A stretch of 49,146 nt of DNA from Verrucomicrobiia bacterium (GCA_011525695.1 WYBX01000044.1:1-49146), one strand, 5' to 3'; positions 16,667 through 25,862 are shown, counted from the first letter of the stretch. Made by a program: numbers and translations. Notes: generated by a model from the letters alone, not told the origin.

Positions 16667-18085
16667 ATGAAAACACCCCTCCTTCTGCTGGCTGCAATGG
16701 CCTCCGCCGCCTGCAGTGCCCTGGCCGCTGAAACGCCGGCACACCGGCTGAACGTGATTCACATCATCTCCGATGATCTGAACAACTCGCTCGGCACCTA
16801 CGGGAATCTCGTGGTCCGCTCGCCGAATGTCGACCGGCTCGCCGCGCGCGGGATGCGGTTCGATCGCGCCTACTGCCAGTACCCGACCTGCAACGCGTCC
16901 CGGACCTCCCTCCTCAGCGGCCGGCGACCCGACACCACCCGGATCGTGGACAACCAGACGCCGCATCGCACCTACCTCGGTGACGCCATCTTCCTCCCCG
17001 AGTATTTTCGGAAACAGGGCTACCGGACGCTCAAGGTCGGCAAGATCTTCCATTCGCAGGGCGAGCCCTTCGAGGATCCGCGTTCCTGGGACACGGACAT
17101 CCGCGAGGAGAAGCGGGCCAAGAACCCGCCGAAGGAACAGATCCTCCGCCGGCAGGGGCCGGATGGCATTGTGCTGCGGGCGCGGGACGAGGACACCTGG
17201 GAGGGGTTTGTCGGCCGCAAGGCGGTGGAGTTCATCGAGGATGCCGCGCGCGGCGGGAAGCCGTTCTTCGTGGCCGCGGGGTTCCGAATGCCGCATACAC
17301 CCTACACTGCGCCGGAGAAATACTTCGCGCTCTACAATCCCGACGAACTGAAGCCCCGGCTGGGCCCGCCGGAGCACCTCGCGAACATCCCCGATCAGGC
17401 GGTCAGCTACCGAATCGGCGTCAATCCGCGGTTTCCCACCGAGCGGCCGGGCGACACGATTGCGGCCTACTATTCCGCGATCAGCTTCATGGATGCGCAG
17501 CTCGGGCTCATCCTCGACGCACTCGACCGGCTCGACCTGTGGGACAGCACGGTGGTCGTGCTGCACAGCGATCATGGCTATCACCTCGGTGAACATGGCG
17601 GGTTGTGGCACAAGCTGAGCCTCTTCGAGGAGGCGGCGCGGGTGCCATTGATCGTGGCGGCGCCCGGGCGGAACCCCGGGGCCAGCCTGGGGCTGGTGGA
17701 ACTGGTCGATCTTTATCCCACGCTGGCCGACCTGTGCGGGCTGGAGATTCCGCGGGAACTCGAGGGGGCGAGCTTCGTGCCGCTGCTGGAGGATCCGATC
17801 CGGCCCTGGAAGGATGCCGTGTTCACCGTCCTGACCCGGCCGCGGGTGGCCAACTCGGGCAAGAAATTCGGCGACATCGAATCGATTGGCCGGACCGTGT
17901 TCGACGGCCGGTGGCGATTCACGCTGTGGCCGGACGGGACCACCGAGCTGTACGACCACCACCATGATCCATTCGAGTATCAGAATCTCGCGGACGATCC
18001 GGCGCAGCGCGAGCGCGCCGGCGGGATGAAGCAGCTCCTGGCCAGGGGCTGGAAGGCCGGCCTGGGTGCGGCGGGATCCGAGTAG
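16667..18085 (+). CDS. Exported sulfatase, iduronate-2-sulfatase-like
   Basis: This 472-residue type I sulfatase removes sulfate esters from a sugar. A signal peptide (MKTPLLLLAAMASAACSALAAE) precedes NVIHIISDDLNN, whose paired Asp (36-37) bind the active-site calcium. The formylglycine motif is C75-N-A-S-R79, a Cys-type site needing the anaerobic- or FGE-type maturation enzyme, which is not in the window. Further motifs are FVAAGFRMPHTPYTAP and HSDHGYHLGEHGGLWHK near residue 300, both characteristic of the iduronate-2-sulfatase/S1_7 branch. It lies 66 bp after the TonB receptor and likely shares its control. The exact sugar linkage cannot be read. Confidence 0.9.
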   Translation: MKTPLLLLAAMASAACSALAAETPAHRLNVIHIISDDLNNSLGTYGNLVVRSPNVDRLAARGMRFDRAYCQYPTCNASRTSLLSGRRPDTTRIVDNQTPHRTYLGDAIFLPEYFRKQGYRTLKVGKIFHSQGEPFEDPRSWDTDIREEKRAKNPPKEQILRRQGPDGIVLRARDEDTWEGFVGRKAVEFIEDAARGGKPFFVAAGFRMPHTPYTAPEKYFALYNPDELKPRLGPPEHLANIPDQAVSYRIGVNPRFPTERPGDTIAAYYSAISFMDAQLGLILDALDRLDLWDSTVVVLHSDHGYHLGEHGGLWHKLSLFEEAARVPLIVAAPGRNPGASLGLVELVDLYPTLADLCGLEIPRELEGASFVPLLEDPIRPWKDAVFTVLTRPRVANSGKKFGDIESIGRTVFDGRWRFTLWPDGTTELYDHHHDPFEYQNLADDPAQRERAGGMKQLLARGWKAGLGAAGSE

Positions 18086-18125
18086 CAACCGCCAGGAACG
18101 CGAGGATGTCGCGGTTGGACCGTTA

Positions 18126-18167
18126 AACCGTGAACCATGAACCGATAACCGATAACCGAGAACTGAA
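18126..18167 (+). repeat. Heptamer tandem array 1
   Basis: Six consecutive 7-bp units of the type AACCGWK: AACCGTG, AACCATG, AACCGAT, AACCGAT, AACCGAG, AACTGAA. It fills most of the gap between the two sulfatase genes, ending 8 bp before the second start codon. Confidence 0.8.
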
Positions 18168-18175
18168 AACCCATC

Positions 18176-19594
18176 ATGCACTTCCAAAGAATTCGTGACT
18201 GGCGCAACCGTGGTCTTCGCTGGGGAAGCCTGCTCCTGGCGGCGCTGACGACCGGAACCATGGGCGTGTACGCGGCGGCGGCCGGGGATTCCGGCCCGCC
18301 GAACATCGTTTTCATCATGGCGGATGATTTGGGCCACGCGGATCTCGGCTGCTACGGGCAGGAGAAGATTCTCACGCCGCACATCGATCAGCTGGCGCGG
18401 GAGGGAACGCGGTTCACCCAGACCTATGCCGGCGCGGCTGTCTGCGCCCCGTCGCGCTGTGTCCTGATGACCGGGCTGCACACGGGCCATGGCCGGATTC
18501 GGGACAACAATCCGCTCGTCGGCGGCGAGCTGGAGTCGTTCGGGGAAGGCGGGATTCGGCTGTCGCTGCGGGACGAGGATCGGACGGTGGCGCAGTCATT
18601 GCGGAATGCCGGTTACGCCACCGGCATGGTCGGCAAGTGGGGACTCGGCGAGCCGGGCACCGCAGGCACGCCCAATCGGCTCGGATTTGACGAATGGCTC
18701 GGCTACCTGAACCAGAACCACGCGCCCTATTATTACACCGACTTCCTATGGCGGAATGAACGGAAGGAGCCGATCCCGCAGAATGCCGGCGGGCGCCGCG
18801 AGGTGTACACCCACGATCTCTTCACGGAAGAGGCGCTCGGATTCCTGAAGCGCCACCACCAGCGGCCATTCTTCCTGTATGTGGCGTACACGATCCCGCA
18901 CGATCGGCTGGAGGTGCCCACGCTCGCCCCCTACGAGAACGAGCCCTGGCCCGAGAAGGCGAAGACGTATGCCGCGATGGTCACCCGGATGGATCGCGAT
19001 GTGGGCCGGCTGGTGGCCGAGATCGATCGACTGGGGCTCGGCGGGAAGACACTGGTTTTCTTCACGTCGGACAACGGTGCGCGCAGCCTCCCGGGAGTGG
19101 ACGATCTCTTTCGCTCGAGTGGCGGGTTGCGGGGTCGCAAGGGGGCCCTGTACGAGGGCGGGATCCGCGTGCCGATGATCGTGCGCTGCCCGGGCACTGT
19201 CCCGGCCGGACGCGTGAGCGATCTTCCCTGGTACTTCGCCGACGTGTCGCCCACCTTCCTTGATCTCGCCGGGATTCCGTACCGGGCGCAGAGCTATGAT
19301 GGCATCAGCGTGGTGCCGGCTCTACGCGGGAAGTCCCAGCCGGCACTCTCCGAGCGCTACCTGTACTGGGAGGTGCCGGGAAAGCAGTTCCGGCAGGCGG
19401 CCCGGCGGGGGCTGTGGAAGGCGGTGCGGACCGGACTCGGGGCGGCACTCGAGCTGTACGATTTGCGGAACGACGAGGCTGAATCGCAGGACGTCGCGCG
19501 CACCCATCCCGAAGTGGTTGCGGAGTTCGAACGTTATTTAGCCACCGCGCGGATCGAGTCTCCACACTGGCCTGTGGCCGCAGCGAGGAAATAA
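18176..19594 (+). CDS. Exported sulfatase, arylsulfatase A-like
   Basis: This second type I sulfatase has 472 residues. An N-terminal basic stretch and hydrophobic segment (GSLLLAALTTGTMGVYAAAAG) give a signal peptide. PNIVFIMADDLGHADLGCYG carries the calcium-binding Asp pair (50-51), and the formylglycine motif is C90-A-P-S-R94, the classical CxPxR form. Downstream are MVGKWGLGEPG, IPHDRLEVP and FFTSDNGARS, all expected active-site loops. It belongs to a different sulfatase branch from the gene before it, so the two probably attack different sulfate positions of one glycan. The gene ends 171 bp before the convergent sugar kinase. Confidence 0.9.
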   Translation: MHFQRIRDWRNRGLRWGSLLLAALTTGTMGVYAAAAGDSGPPNIVFIMADDLGHADLGCYGQEKILTPHIDQLAREGTRFTQTYAGAAVCAPSRCVLMTGLHTGHGRIRDNNPLVGGELESFGEGGIRLSLRDEDRTVAQSLRNAGYATGMVGKWGLGEPGTAGTPNRLGFDEWLGYLNQNHAPYYYTDFLWRNERKEPIPQNAGGRREVYTHDLFTEEALGFLKRHHQRPFFLYVAYTIPHDRLEVPTLAPYENEPWPEKAKTYAAMVTRMDRDVGRLVAEIDRLGLGGKTLVFFTSDNGARSLPGVDDLFRSSGGLRGRKGALYEGGIRVPMIVRCPGTVPAGRVSDLPWYFADVSPTFLDLAGIPYRAQSYDGISVVPALRGKSQPALSERYLYWEVPGKQFRQAARRGLWKAVRTGLGAALELYDLRNDEAESQDVARTHPEVVAEFERYLATARIESPHWPVAAARK

Positions 19595-19606
19595 CGGCGG
19601 CCTGCG

Positions 19607-19628
19607 GCGCCGGGTCTCCGACCGGCGC
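19607..19628. repeat. Intergenic hairpin with GTC-TCC-GAC tip
   Basis: A stem of nine pairs with one bulged G (GCGCCGGGTC/GACCGGCGC) has loop TCC. The tip matches hairpin 1 of the element at 10598-10645. It lies 13 bp after the sulfatase stop and may end transcription, though no T tract follows. Confidence 0.6.
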
Positions 19629-19651
19629 ATTGACGTTCCGAACTTCGTACC

Positions 19652-19747
19652 TGGAGGGCCGTGCTCCGTCACGGCCATGAAGACCGATCCGCTGCGCCGG
19701 ATGAAACTTCCATCGGGTTTGTGGACGCCACGGAGGGCGTCCCTCCA
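19652..19747. repeat. Twin-hairpin element with complementary loops, copy 2
   Basis: TGGAG, hairpin 1 (19657-19676, GGCCGTG-CTCCGT-CACGGCC), 46 bases, hairpin 2 (19723-19742, GGACGCC-ACGGAG-GGCGTCC), CTCCA. All stem positions pair, and the loops are exact reverse complements. It lies between the convergent sulfatase and sugar-kinase genes. The inter-hairpin sequence shares ATCGGGTTT with the copy at 27071. Confidence 0.88.
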
Positions 19748-19765
19748 GGAACGATGTTCCGGACT

Positions 19766-20785
19766 TCAATCGCCGTGACCATATTCGGCCGCAAGCCGGA
19801 GGCAGTCCTCGGCACTCCGCACGCTGGCGGAACAGCTGGGATCGAAGAGGCAGGTGGCGGCGGCAGCTACGCCGAGTTCCAGGCACCGCCGGATTGGCCA
19901 TGCTTCATGAAGTCCCAGCAGGATTCCCGCCGCCAGCGCATCACCCGCTCCCGCCGCGCCCCGGATCCCGGCGGGCGGCACGCGCACGGAGGGCTGCCAG
20001 ACGCACTCCCCGGCGCTCGCGGCCAGGACGCCATGCGGTGTATGCACGAACACCCATTGCCGCACGCCGAGCCCGAGCACCCGCTGCGCGGCCTCCCGCA
20101 GCCGCGCCGGATCGCGTGCGGCATCGCCCAGCAGCGGGATGCCGGTGAGCCGGCCGGCCTCGAAATCGTTGGCGAAGAAGTAATCCACGTGGGGCAGGGC
20201 GGGGGCGGCCACCCGCAGCAGCCCGTCGCGATTGTCACTCACGCAATCCAGCGCCGTGTGGAGCCCGGCCGCCTGCGCCGCGCGGAGAACCTCGGCCGCG
20301 CCGGTCCGGCCGTCGGCGCCGACGACGTCGAGCCGATCCAGCAGGAGCAGGTAGCCGAGATGGAAGATTTTCGCGGCTGAACGGCTGAAGTCGAAATGCT
20401 CGGGTCCGAGCAGCGCATTCGCCCCGCGTTGGTGAAAGAAGGTCCGGCGGCCCGTGCGCTCCTCCGTCATCACGTCGGAATAACTCGTCGGAGCATCAGC
20501 GGTGATCTGCAGCTGGCCGGCGTCAATCCCGTGGGCGCGGCAGTCCGCCACGATGTCGCGACCGGCCGGATCGTCGCCCAGCAACCCCACCCCGGCCAGC
20601 GGGAAGGGTGCGCCGAGCTTTGCGAGATCCTTCAGCACGTTGTACGGGGCGCCGCCATTGCCCGAAGACTCGCGCAGGATGTTCGCGAGGGCATCCTGGG
20701 GCGGCCAGGTATCGAGGATTTTGATGCGATCGATGATCCAGTTGCCTCCGGCCAGGAGGCCGGTGCGGGACGGGGAGAGCTTCAT
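19766..20785 (-). CDS. PfkB-family sugar kinase
   Basis: This 339-residue ribokinase-fold kinase phosphorylates a sugar with ATP. The start at 20785 gives GLLAGGNWIIDRIKILDTWP at the first strand. Family motifs follow: SSGNGGAPYNVLKDLAKLGAP for substrate binding, GVGLLGDDPAGRDIV, then ANDFEAGRLTG. The C-terminal signature is GAAGAGDALAAGIL, with the catalytic base at Asp282. A TSYSDVMTEERTGRRTFFHQRGAN loop resembles fructose/adenosine-type kinases, but the exact sugar is unclear. It is divergent from the dehydrogenase gene across 252 bp, and both may be controlled together. Function in the glycan pathway is inferred from position. Confidence 0.85.
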   Translation of the reverse strand: MKLSPSRTGLLAGGNWIIDRIKILDTWPPQDALANILRESSGNGGAPYNVLKDLAKLGAPFPLAGVGLLGDDPAGRDIVADCRAHGIDAGQLQITADAPTSYSDVMTEERTGRRTFFHQRGANALLGPEHFDFSRSAAKIFHLGYLLLLDRLDVVGADGRTGAAEVLRAAQAAGLHTALDCVSDNRDGLLRVAAPALPHVDYFFANDFEAGRLTGIPLLGDAARDPARLREAAQRVLGLGVRQWVFVHTPHGVLAASAGECVWQPSVRVPPAGIRGAAGAGDALAAGILLGLHEAWPIRRCLELGVAAAATCLFDPSCSASVRSAEDCLRLAAEYGHGD

Positions 20786-21037
20786 GAAGGTGAGTGGGGC
20801 GTGGCGCACCCGCGACTCCGCGCGGGACGGTGGGCCGGGGTGGCGCTGCGGGCAGAGATGGTCGGTTCGTAGCGCGTGCGCAAGCATCACGCGCTGTGGC
20901 CGCATTTTTTCCCCGGGATGCAGTGAGGACGATCCTGGCATCGCAGGCCTCAACCAGGGCCTGGAAAAAAATCACGGGTGACGCGCCAACGTCTTGCGGG
21001 CATCCGCTGCGGTCGCCAACGTCGCGGCCGATTCCCC

Positions 21038-23983
21038 ATGCCCCATCCTCTGTCGACTGCTCTGGCGCGGCTGCCGTTGCGCCTGCTCCTCTTGCTTGTG
21101 CCAGCCGGCATCATGGCGGCACCGGCGCCGGGACTGGCGCGGAAGGCCCCGAAGGCCGAGCTTCCGGACGGGCTCGAGCTGGTGGTCGCTGCCGCGCCAC
21201 CGCTCGTGACCTTTCCCATCATGGGCGGATTCGACGATCGGGGCCGGCTCTTCGTGGGCGATGCGGCCGGTGTGAACCTCGACCGGGCCGGCCTCGAGCA
21301 GCGGTTGCCCAATCGCGTCCTCCGGCTCGAGGACACGGATGGCGATGGCGTTTTCGATCGCCGCTCGGTGTTTGCGGATCGGATGACCTTTCCCCAGGGG
21401 GCGGCCTGGCTGGACGGTTCGCTGTATGTCGCTTCGCCGCCGGGCATCTGGAAACTCACCGATGCCGACGACGACGGTGTGGCCGAGCGGCGGGAAATGA
21501 TTGTCGGCGGATTTGATTTCGACGGGAACGCGGCGGACGTCCATGGGCCATTCGTTCATCCATTCAACGGCCGGCTTTACTGGTGTCACGGACGCAAGGG
21601 CCACCGGGTCGTGCAACCGGATGGGACGCTGGTCCATGAGGGGAAGGCTTCCGGCATCTGGTCGTGCAATCCGGACGGGAGCGACGTGCAGTGGCATGCG
21701 CTCGGGAGTATGGACAATCCGGTGGAGGTCGATTTCACGCCCGAGGGCGACATCATCGGCGTCGTCAATCTCCATTACAACCAGCCACGGGCGGACACCC
21801 TGGTGCACTGGGTCTACCGCGGTGTGTTTGAGCGGCCCGATCAACTCGCCGTGCTCGAAGGGTTGCCGCGGACCCGGGAAAAGATGCCGATCATCCATGA
21901 CTATGGTCACGTGGCGGTGTCCGGCAGCACGTTTTATCGTTCCGGCGCGCTCAACCCCGCGTGGCTGGGCGACATGCTGGTGACGTTTTTTAACACGCAG
22001 AAGCTCGTCCGCACCAAGCTCACACCCTCCGGCGCGACCTTCGTGGCCACCGAGCACGCACTGCTGAAAATCGACGATCCGGACGTCCATCTCACGGACG
22101 TGATCGAGGATGCGGACGGGTCGCTGCTGGTGCTCGACACGGGCGGATGGTTTCGTCGCGGCTGTCCCACCAGCCTGGTGGAAAAGCCCGATTTGCGGGG
22201 CGCCATTTACCGGCTGCGCCGGCGCGGCGCGGCGCCCGTGGCGGATCCCTACGGGCTGAAGATCGCCTGGGACGAGCTCACGCGGGCCGGGCTCGCGCGG
22301 TTGGCGTCCGATCCACGGTGGCGCGTGCGCGAGAAGGCGGCGGCCTGGAGCCGGGCATTGGAAAAACCGGGCGCGGCCGACACGTCTGCCTCCGCCCTGC
22401 TCGATCCGGCGCGGCCCCGCGCGCGGCTGCATGCGCTCGAGGCGCTCGCGCGCTCCGGCCGGATCGATGACGCGCAGCGCGAGGCCCTGCGGGCCACCCT
22501 CGCCGAGCCGCTCGATCCCGTGCTGGATCATGCGGCGATTTTCGCGGCGATTGCGACCCGTGCGTTTCAGGTCGGCGATCTGGCGGGGGCCGCGTCGCCG
22601 GAGCTCGTGCGCCGGCTGCTGGTGGCGCTGGATCAGGGCGCGCTTACGGACGAGGCGCGCGCCGCGCTGCTCGGGTTTGCCCGGACCCGGGTCGATGCCG
22701 ACGAACCCGAACTGGCGCGCACCGCGGTACGGGTGGTGGCGCGAAGCATCCAATCCATCGATGCGGCCCGGCCGGGATTTCTGGAGGAGCTGGCGGCTCC
22801 GGCTGTGCCGCGCGGGATGCTGCGGGTCATTGTCGAAGTGACCGCGGCGCACCTGGCAGAGCCCGCGGCGCAGGGGGTGATCACGCGGATGCTGCGGCAT
22901 GAATCCAGGGAGGTGCGGGCAGCTGCCTGGGCAATCCTGGCGGAACATCCGCGGACGTTCCGGCATCCGGACTGGCTGGAGCCGGTGGCGCGGAGCCTGG
23001 AGGAGGCCATGGCGTCGGAACGTTTCGGCGAACTGGCGCTCCTGCTGGAGGTGACGGGCCGGCTCGATCCGAAGCGATTTGCTCCGCAGGTGAGGGCAAT
23101 CGTCAACGATGGCGACCGGGCGCAGCCGGTCCGGCTGAAGGCGCTCGGGGCGCTGTTCCGTCCGGGCGACGGCCTGGATCGCGATGCATTTTCATTGCTG
23201 CTCGCCTTTGCGCAGGATGAGGATTCGCCCACGGCACGGATCGATGCGGCGCGGATGTTGGCCCGGGCCCGGCTGACCCCGGCGCAGCTTGGCACGATGG
23301 CGCCGCTGCTGGCCACGGTCGGGCCGGTGGAGTTGTCGGAGTTGCTGAAACTGGGCAAACGGCTCGATCCCGAATCCGCCCGGATATGGGCCGGGCATCT
23401 CGTCCGCTCGCCGGTCTTCGATGTCCTGGATGAAAGCGCAATCAAAGTGGCGTTCAGTGCGGTGCCGGCGGAAATCTACGAGGAACTCGTGGCGCCGGCC
23501 GTGCGGGCGGCGGTGGCGGCGGTCGATGCGCGGAAGCGCCGGGTCGAGGTGCTCGCGGCGGCTGCAGAACGCGGACGGGCGGTCGCGGGTCGCGAGCTCT
23601 TTGCGGCGAGTGCCTGTGCCGCCTGCCACAAGGTGGGTGAAATGGGCCGCGCGCTCGGGCCGGATCTGAGCCGGATCGGAAGGATCCGCCAGCCGCGGGA
23701 CCTGCTCGAGTCGATCCTGCTGCCCAACGCCACGATTGCCCGTGATTACGAGACCCGCGTGATTGAGACGATCGACGGCCAGAGCCATACCGGGATGATC
23801 CGGCGCAACGCGCCAGACGGACTGGTGCTGGTCGATCTTGCCGGCCAGGAGCAGATCATCCCGCACGAGCAGATTGCCGGGAACACGGAGCTGGCCACGA
23901 GCCTGATGCCGCCCGGGCTCGAACAGGCATTCACCGAGCAGGAGCTGCTCGACTTGGTGGCATGGCTGGGATCATTGAAGTGA
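21038..23983 (+). CDS. PVC-type membrane-bound dehydrogenase with HEAT repeats and cytochrome c
   Basis: This 981-residue exported protein is of a planctomycete/verrucomicrobia-specific design. After a signal peptide (LPLRLLLLLVPAGIMAAPAPG) comes a beta-propeller dehydrogenase domain (residues about 40-400, with RVLRLEDTDGDGVFDRRSVFAD and GIWKLTDADDDGVAERRE, two Asp-rich calcium-like loops). Helical HEAT-type repeats follow (about 430-800), then a cytochrome c domain with C860-A-A-C-H864 and KVGEMGRALGPDLSRIG. It likely oxidises a sugar and passes electrons to haem. It opens a plus-strand run with Gfo/Idh, PIG-L and NagB-like genes. The start ATG at 21038 is chosen for the signal peptide. Confidence 0.88.
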   Translation: MPHPLSTALARLPLRLLLLLVPAGIMAAPAPGLARKAPKAELPDGLELVVAAAPPLVTFPIMGGFDDRGRLFVGDAAGVNLDRAGLEQRLPNRVLRLEDTDGDGVFDRRSVFADRMTFPQGAAWLDGSLYVASPPGIWKLTDADDDGVAERREMIVGGFDFDGNAADVHGPFVHPFNGRLYWCHGRKGHRVVQPDGTLVHEGKASGIWSCNPDGSDVQWHALGSMDNPVEVDFTPEGDIIGVVNLHYNQPRADTLVHWVYRGVFERPDQLAVLEGLPRTREKMPIIHDYGHVAVSGSTFYRSGALNPAWLGDMLVTFFNTQKLVRTKLTPSGATFVATEHALLKIDDPDVHLTDVIEDADGSLLVLDTGGWFRRGCPTSLVEKPDLRGAIYRLRRRGAAPVADPYGLKIAWDELTRAGLARLASDPRWRVREKAAAWSRALEKPGAADTSASALLDPARPRARLHALEALARSGRIDDAQREALRATLAEPLDPVLDHAAIFAAIATRAFQVGDLAGAASPELVRRLLVALDQGALTDEARAALLGFARTRVDADEPELARTAVRVVARSIQSIDAARPGFLEELAAPAVPRGMLRVIVEVTAAHLAEPAAQGVITRMLRHESREVRAAAWAILAEHPRTFRHPDWLEPVARSLEEAMASERFGELALLLEVTGRLDPKRFAPQVRAIVNDGDRAQPVRLKALGALFRPGDGLDRDAFSLLLAFAQDEDSPTARIDAARMLARARLTPAQLGTMAPLLATVGPVELSELLKLGKRLDPESARIWAGHLVRSPVFDVLDESAIKVAFSAVPAEIYEELVAPAVRAAVAAVDARKRRVEVLAAAAERGRAVAGRELFAASACAACHKVGEMGRALGPDLSRIGRIRQPRDLLESILLPNATIARDYETRVIETIDGQSHTGMIRRNAPDGLVLVDLAGQEQIIPHEQIAGNTELATSLMPPGLEQAFTEQELLDLVAWLGSLK

Positions 23984-24009
23984 TCCAGCGGATCCATGCA
24001 TTTCCCCAC

Positions 24010-25047
24010 ATGAAAAAATACAATGTCGGCATCATTGGCTATGGCTGGGTGGCAACGGCGCACATCCCGGCGATCAATGCCACGGCCCAGGCGCAGGTCA
24101 CCGCAATCTGCTCATCGCGACCGCAGGATCCTGCCGCCCTCAGCGTGCAGCATGGCGGCGCGATCAGCTGCCACACCGATCTCGCGCGGATGCTCGCCGA
24201 TCCCAACCTGCACGCCGTTTCCGTGTGCAGCTACCCGCACCAGCACGTCGATCACATTGTCGCGGCGGCGGAGGCGGGGAAGCACCTGATCATCGAGAAA
24301 CCGTTGTCGTTGAACCTGGCTGACGCCCGGCGGGCGGCCGCCGCCGTGCGGGCCGCGGAGGTGAAGGTGTGCTTCTGCTTCGAGTGCCGTTTTTCGAGCC
24401 AGTTGATGGCCACCAAGGCGGTCATCGACGCCGGATTGCTGGGCCAGCTGCACTATGGCGAGGTCGACTACTATCATGGAATCGGCCCCTGGTACGGGCA
24501 GTTCCGCTGGAACGTCACGCGGGAATCGGGCGGCAGCAGCCTGCTCTCCGCCGGCTGCCACGCACTGGATGCGCTGCTGCTCTGCATGGGCAGCGAGGTC
24601 GAGAGCGTCACCAGCCAGACGACGACCTCGGCCAGTTCGGTTTTCGCGCCCTACCAGTACCCGACCACGAGCGTGACGATCCTCCGGTTCAAGAATGGCG
24701 CGCTGGGCAAGGTCGCGTCGGTGATCGACTGCCTCCAGCCCTATTACTTCCACACGCACCTGGTGGGCAGCGAGGGCAGCCTGCTCGACGACAAGTTCCA
24801 TTCGACCAAATTGGGCACGAACAAGCAGCAATGGAGCCGGCTTTCCATGAAGATGCTGGATTCCGGCGATGTCTCGGATCACCCCTACCAGAGCCAGTTC
24901 CAGGCCTTCTTCGATGCGCTGGATCAGGGTCGGGACATGCCGCTCACGTCGTTGGATCAGGCACTGAACTCGCACCTCGCAGTCCTCGCCGCGGATCTTT
25001 CGGCGCGGGAAAACCGGACGGTGAAGCTGGCCGAGCTCCATGGCTGA
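24010..25047 (+). CDS. Gfo/Idh/MocA-family oxidoreductase
   Basis: This 345-residue NAD(P)-dependent sugar oxidoreductase begins KKYNVGIIGYGWVATAHIPAI, the Rossmann nucleotide-binding fold. The family catalytic strand is HLIIEKPLSLN, where Lys of EKP contacts cofactor and substrate. The second domain has the large open sheet, with a GGSSLLSAGCHALDALLLCMG helix supplying the usual Asp/His. No Tat or Sec signal is present, so it is cytoplasmic, unlike many Tat-exported relatives in this phylum. The ATG at 24010 begins the fold directly. It overlaps the PIG-L gene by 8 bp, so the two enzymes are likely made together and act on the same sugar. Confidence 0.88.
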   Translation: MKKYNVGIIGYGWVATAHIPAINATAQAQVTAICSSRPQDPAALSVQHGGAISCHTDLARMLADPNLHAVSVCSYPHQHVDHIVAAAEAGKHLIIEKPLSLNLADARRAAAAVRAAEVKVCFCFECRFSSQLMATKAVIDAGLLGQLHYGEVDYYHGIGPWYGQFRWNVTRESGGSSLLSAGCHALDALLLCMGSEVESVTSQTTTSASSVFAPYQYPTTSVTILRFKNGALGKVASVIDCLQPYYFHTHLVGSEGSLLDDKFHSTKLGTNKQQWSRLSMKMLDSGDVSDHPYQSQFQAFFDALDQGRDMPLTSLDQALNSHLAVLAADLSARENRTVKLAELHG

Positions 25048-25840
25048 GCTGAGCGCCATCGCAATCGCGGCGCACCCCGATGACATCGAATTTGCGATGG
25101 CGGGGACGCTTTGCCTGCTGCGGGCGGCGGGTTTTCGCACCCATTATCTGAATGTGGCGAACGGCTCCTGCGGCAGCCTCGTGCACCGGCCGGCGGCCCT
25201 GCGTGCGATCCGCCGCCGGGAGGCGCGCAAGGCGGCGGTGATCCTCGGTGCGCAGTTCCATGAGAGCATGGTCGATGATCTCGAGGTGGTGTATTCGGTG
25301 CCGCTGCTGCGGAAACTGAGCGCCGTGATTCGGGAGGTCCGGCCGCGGATCGTGCTCACGCATTCGCCACAGGACTACATGGAGGATCACACGAACACGT
25401 GCCGGCTGGCGGTGACGGCGGCGTTTGCGCGGGGAATTCCGAACTTTGTTTCCCGGCCGCAACGGCGGCCGTGGAGCGGTGAAACCACGGTTTACCATGC
25501 CATGCCCCACGGGTTGTGCGATCCGCTGCGCCGCCGGATCCTGCCCGGGGCGTTCGTGGATACCACGTCGGTGCAGGGAACGAAGCTGGCGGCGCTCGAG
25601 TGCCACGAAAGCCAGCATGGCTGGCTGCGGGCGTCGCAGGGGATGAATTCCTACCTGCGACAAATGGAGGAAACCTCCCGGGAACTCGGCCGGATGTCGC
25701 GAAAATTTCGCATGGCGGAGGGCTGGCGGCGCCATGCCCACATGGGGTTCTGTTCGCCGGATGACGATCCGCTGCGCGAGGCCCTCGGCCGCAGCTATCT
25801 CGTCAACCGGAAATACGAAAAGGAGCTCACCGGTGATTAG
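25040..25840 (+). CDS. PIG-L family de-N-acetylase
   Basis: This 266-residue zinc-dependent deacetylase has the entry motif AIAIAAHPDDIEFAMAGTL (His12, Asp14, Asp15) and the later zinc His in MEDHTNTCRLAVTAAF. The aromatic/His pair LTHSPQDYMEDH lies near residue 110. The family removes acetyl groups from N-acetylglucosamine-type substrates, including free sugars, phosphosugars and conjugates. No signal peptide is present, so it acts in the cytoplasm. It overlaps the Gfo/Idh gene by 8 bp and is followed by the NagB-like deaminase gene, giving a logical order of de-N-acetylation then deamination. The exact substrate is not readable. Confidence 0.88.
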   Translation: MAELSAIAIAAHPDDIEFAMAGTLCLLRAAGFRTHYLNVANGSCGSLVHRPAALRAIRRREARKAAVILGAQFHESMVDDLEVVYSVPLLRKLSAVIREVRPRIVLTHSPQDYMEDHTNTCRLAVTAAFARGIPNFVSRPQRRPWSGETTVYHAMPHGLCDPLRRRILPGAFVDTTSVQGTKLAALECHESQHGWLRASQGMNSYLRQMEETSRELGRMSRKFRMAEGWRRHAHMGFCSPDDDPLREALGRSYLVNRKYEKELTGD

Positions 25841-25862
25841 CCTCGAGTTGAGAAGCGCAGCT

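Noticed and set aside
16667..16736. Lipoprotein signal for the first sulfatase (SAAC at the end of the hydrophobic stretch)
   Set aside because: The residue at -3 is Ser, not a large aliphatic residue, and a normal signal cleavage site (ALA-AE) follows. I treat it as an ordinary Sec signal.
16400..18490. Minus-strand frame of 696 codons opposite the first sulfatase
   Set aside because: The plus strand gives a complete sulfatase with calcium and formylglycine motifs; the antisense text has no domain.
20972..22966. Minus-strand frame of 664 codons opposite the PVC dehydrogenase
   Set aside because: It crosses the start and signal peptide of a well-supported gene and shows no domain structure.
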